A DNA stretch of 6,170 nucleotides from Actinomycetota bacterium (GTDB taxonomy: Bacteria > Actinomycetota > Thermoleophilia > Gaiellales > Gaiellaceae): positions 1 through 6,170 of the forward strand of contig JACDER010000095.1 of assembly GCA_013816275.1 (NCBI GenBank), given 5' to 3'. The notes beneath the pieces are model-generated. The model had not been told where the DNA came from and searched no databases. It worked only from the letters and a program-made list of their open reading frames with translations. Positions 5,150 through 6,170 of the stretch are shown one piece after another. The position numbers and the translations under genes are program-made. Within the stretch, counting starts at the first letter, position 1. The number at the start of each line of letters is the position of its first letter.

Positions 5150-5659
5150 CTAGGTGCGCCCGGTTTGCCAGACGCGGACCTTGGCCATCTTCCCGTCCTG
5201 CCACTCGAACCGGAAATGCTTCATGCCACCGGTCGGGCAGCAGGGCCGCTTGTCGGTCGGTCTGTAGACCGGGTCGGTCTCGATCACCGCCACGCCGGTC
5301 AGCTGAATCCGGGCTCGCACGAGGCCGATCCGGCGGAAGGAGAGCTTCCAGCCGTCAGCGACAGAGCGGAAGAAGACCCACGCCTCGACGCCGATCGCGG
5401 TGCCCGAGTACACGCTCGCCACCATGTCCTTGCGGCCGTCGGAGGTGAGGTCCCGGCACAGCAACCGGTCGATTCCGGCTCCCCCTTTTCCGCCGGCTGC
5501 ATCCTGCTTCACGCGCATCGGCAGATCGGACGCGAGGATTCCCGACTTCGCGGCCAGCAGGGTGCAGGGCGCCGTGCTGGCAGCGGGCGCGCTCGAAGCC
5601 GCCGCTGTCAGGACGACACTTGCAAGCGCAACCACGAGGGCGGTCAGAGGCCTCCGCAT
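5150..5659 (-). CDS. Secreted protein resembling LppP/LprE family, unknown function
   Basis: 169 residues with a clear signal peptide (MRRP, hydrophobic 5-19, Ala-rich cleavage region near 24-28). The mature part contains Cys32, Cys68, and a Cys140-Cys141 pair within KRPCCPTGGMKHFRFEW. A CCP(S/T)G segment followed by an aromatic strand is characteristic of actinobacterial LppP/LprE-type exported proteins, to which I assign it tentatively. RDLTSDGRKDMVAS (69-82) resembles the aspartate-rich strand turn of FG-GAP/VCBS-like secreted domains. There is no lipobox, so it is probably released or held by folding rather than lipidation. A purine-rich GGGGAG sits three bases before the ATG. It is the first gene of the three-gene exported-protein operon, with a promoter at 5669-5697. 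Its function is not known. Confidence 0.8.
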   Translation of the reverse strand: MRRPLTALVVALASVVLTAAASSAPAASTAPCTLLAAKSGILASDLPMRVKQDAAGGKGGAGIDRLLCRDLTSDGRKDMVASVYSGTAIGVEAWVFFRSVADGWKLSFRRIGLVRARIQLTGVAVIETDPVYRPTDKRPCCPTGGMKHFRFEWQDGKMAKVRVWQTGRT

Positions 5660-5668
5660 TCACTCCCC

Positions 5669-5697
5669 ACGGTAGGGACGCGTCTGCCCCTGGTCAA
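5669..5697 (-). promoter_or_regulatory. Promoter of the exported-protein operon (TTGACC-N17-TACCGT)
   Basis: On the minus strand TTGACC (5697-5692) and TACCGT (5674-5669) are separated by exactly 17 bases. The -10 ends nine bases before the ATG at 5659, so the transcript leader would be only a few bases, even though a purine-rich GGGGAG lies there. The -35 abuts the 22-bp tandem repeat. Confidence 0.65.
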
Positions 5698-5698
5698 T

Positions 5699-5744
5699 TT
5701 GAAATAGGTATGAGTAGCCTGCTTGAAATAGGTATGAGTAGCCT
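5699..5744. repeat. Perfect 22-bp direct repeat (two copies, 24-bp period) in a divergent promoter region
   Basis: Copies at 5699-5720 and 5723-5744 are identical over 22 bases; each begins TTGAAATAGGTATGAG and ends TAGCCT, with two bases (GC) between. The element is markedly AT-richer than its surroundings and fills the space between the -35 of the exported-protein operon and the MFS start. The final TAGCCT of the second copy is the candidate MFS -10. It is best read as a double operator or duplicated regulatory element; the repeat is not coding. Confidence 0.8.
5739..5744 (+). promoter_or_regulatory. Candidate -10 (TAGCCT) for the MFS gene
   Basis: TAGCCT fits TANNNT and ends eight bases before the ATG at 5753. 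It is the 3' end of the second direct-repeat copy, so anything bound to the repeat would cover it. No -35 stands out at 17 bases. Confidence 0.45.
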
Positions 5745-5752
5745 TGCGCCCG

Positions 5753-6170
5753 ATGCGCGCCTTCGCGCGATACGTCCGCAGTCTGAATCCCCAGCTTCCA
5801 CGGGCGGTCTGGCTGCTCCAGGCCGGCGGGCTGGCGAACATGTTCGGGAACGGCGCCGTCGTCCCGTTCCTCGTCATCTACCTGCACAACGTGCACGGGA
5901 TCTCGCTCGGGCTCGCCGGGTTGATCGCGGCGACGAACGCCCTCGCGGCGCTCGTGTCGGGGCCGATCGCCGGCGCGCTGGCCGACCGGATCGGCGCGCG
6001 CACGACGCTGGTCTTTGCGCTCGTGGTCATGACCGCTGCCTTCTCGCTCTTTCCGCTGATCACCACGGCCTGGCATGCGTTCCTGCTGAACGCACTCGCC
6101 GGCACGGGAAGCGGCGCCTTCTGGCCCAGTCAGGGCGCGCTGCTGTCGGCGCTCACGCCCCCCGAGCGGC
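5753..6170 (+). CDS. Major facilitator superfamily transporter, N-terminal part (continues beyond the right edge)
   Basis: 139 complete codons are visible. Membrane segments fall at about 17-43, 51-71, 84-104 and from 107 onward, corresponding to the first four helices of an MFS permease. The cytoplasmic loop between helices 2 and 3 carries motif A as GPIAGALADRIGART (70-83), with the expected Gly, Asp and Arg. The fourth helix contains GTGSGAFWPSQGALLSAL, typical of drug/multidrug-efflux-type MFS proteins; the substrate cannot be told from this half. The ATG at 5753 lies eight bases after TAGCCT and no ribosome binding site is visible, suggesting leaderless expression. It diverges from the exported-protein operon with 93 bases between starts, and the 22-bp direct repeat in that gap probably regulates it. 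The remaining helices lie outside the window. Confidence 0.9.
   Translation, partial: MRAFARYVRSLNPQLPRAVWLLQAGGLANMFGNGAVVPFLVIYLHNVHGISLGLAGLIAATNALAALVSGPIAGALADRIGARTTLVFALVVMTAAFSLFPLITTAWHAFLLNALAGTGSGAFWPSQGALLSALTPPER

Noticed and set aside
4603..5448. Plus-strand frame across the lipoprotein pair and secreted-protein gene
   Set aside because: It runs antisense through three genes with signal peptides; the sequence is Arg/Pro/Ser-rich with no domain.
5835..5846. CGAACATGTTCG palindrome as a third LexA box
   Set aside because: The half-sites are right but the spacer is two bases instead of four, and it lies within the MFS coding sequence.

Overview
The window is GC-rich, compactly coded DNA, most likely from a Gram-positive actinobacterium. 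The evidence is frequent GTG starts, a LexA operator of the Gram-positive CGAAC-N4-GTTCG type, small secreted proteins and putative lipoproteins, and TANNNT -10 elements placed 6-9 bases before start codons. A deep-branching class such as Thermoleophilia would fit, but that placement is a guess.

Layout. At the left edge is the 5' end of a ribonuclease Z gene (minus strand, running off the window). It diverges from a complete thiamine-diphosphate (ThDP) enzyme of the acetolactate synthase / 2-hydroxyacyl-CoA lyase superfamily (175-1797, plus). That gene converges on a minus-strand block, read right to left: an enolase-superfamily dipeptide epimerase / N-acetyl-D-glutamate racemase-like gene (4111-3086), an overlapping DUF1611 / DgcN-like gene (3114-2080), and a 79-residue membrane-anchored LysM protein (2046-1807). 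A tRNA-Arg(CCG) gene (4135-4207, plus) diverges from the epimerase. Next comes a second minus-strand operon: a secreted LppP/LprE-like protein (5659-5150) and two tandem paralogous putative lipoproteins (5133-4684 and 4691-4242). At the right edge the 5' end of a plus-strand MFS transporter starts at 5753. No gap longer than 300 bases lacks a gene.

How the parts fit. The epimerase and DUF1611 proteins match a pair known for D-glutamate / murein-peptide catabolism. The LysM gene behind them has its own promoter: a perfect TTGACA -35, a 17-bp spacer and a TATCAT -10, with a perfect LexA box filling the spacer and a second, one-mismatch box over the start codon. This strongly suggests an SOS-induced envelope protein functionally like YneA / Rv2719c, but placed behind a D-glutamate operon rather than beside lexA. 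The second operon appears devoted to small exported proteins of unknown role. A perfect 22-bp direct repeat sits between its promoter and that of the MFS gene and looks like a shared operator.

All six genes with their own upstream region have TANNNT 6-9 bases before the start codon, so leaderless or near-leaderless transcription is probably the rule here.
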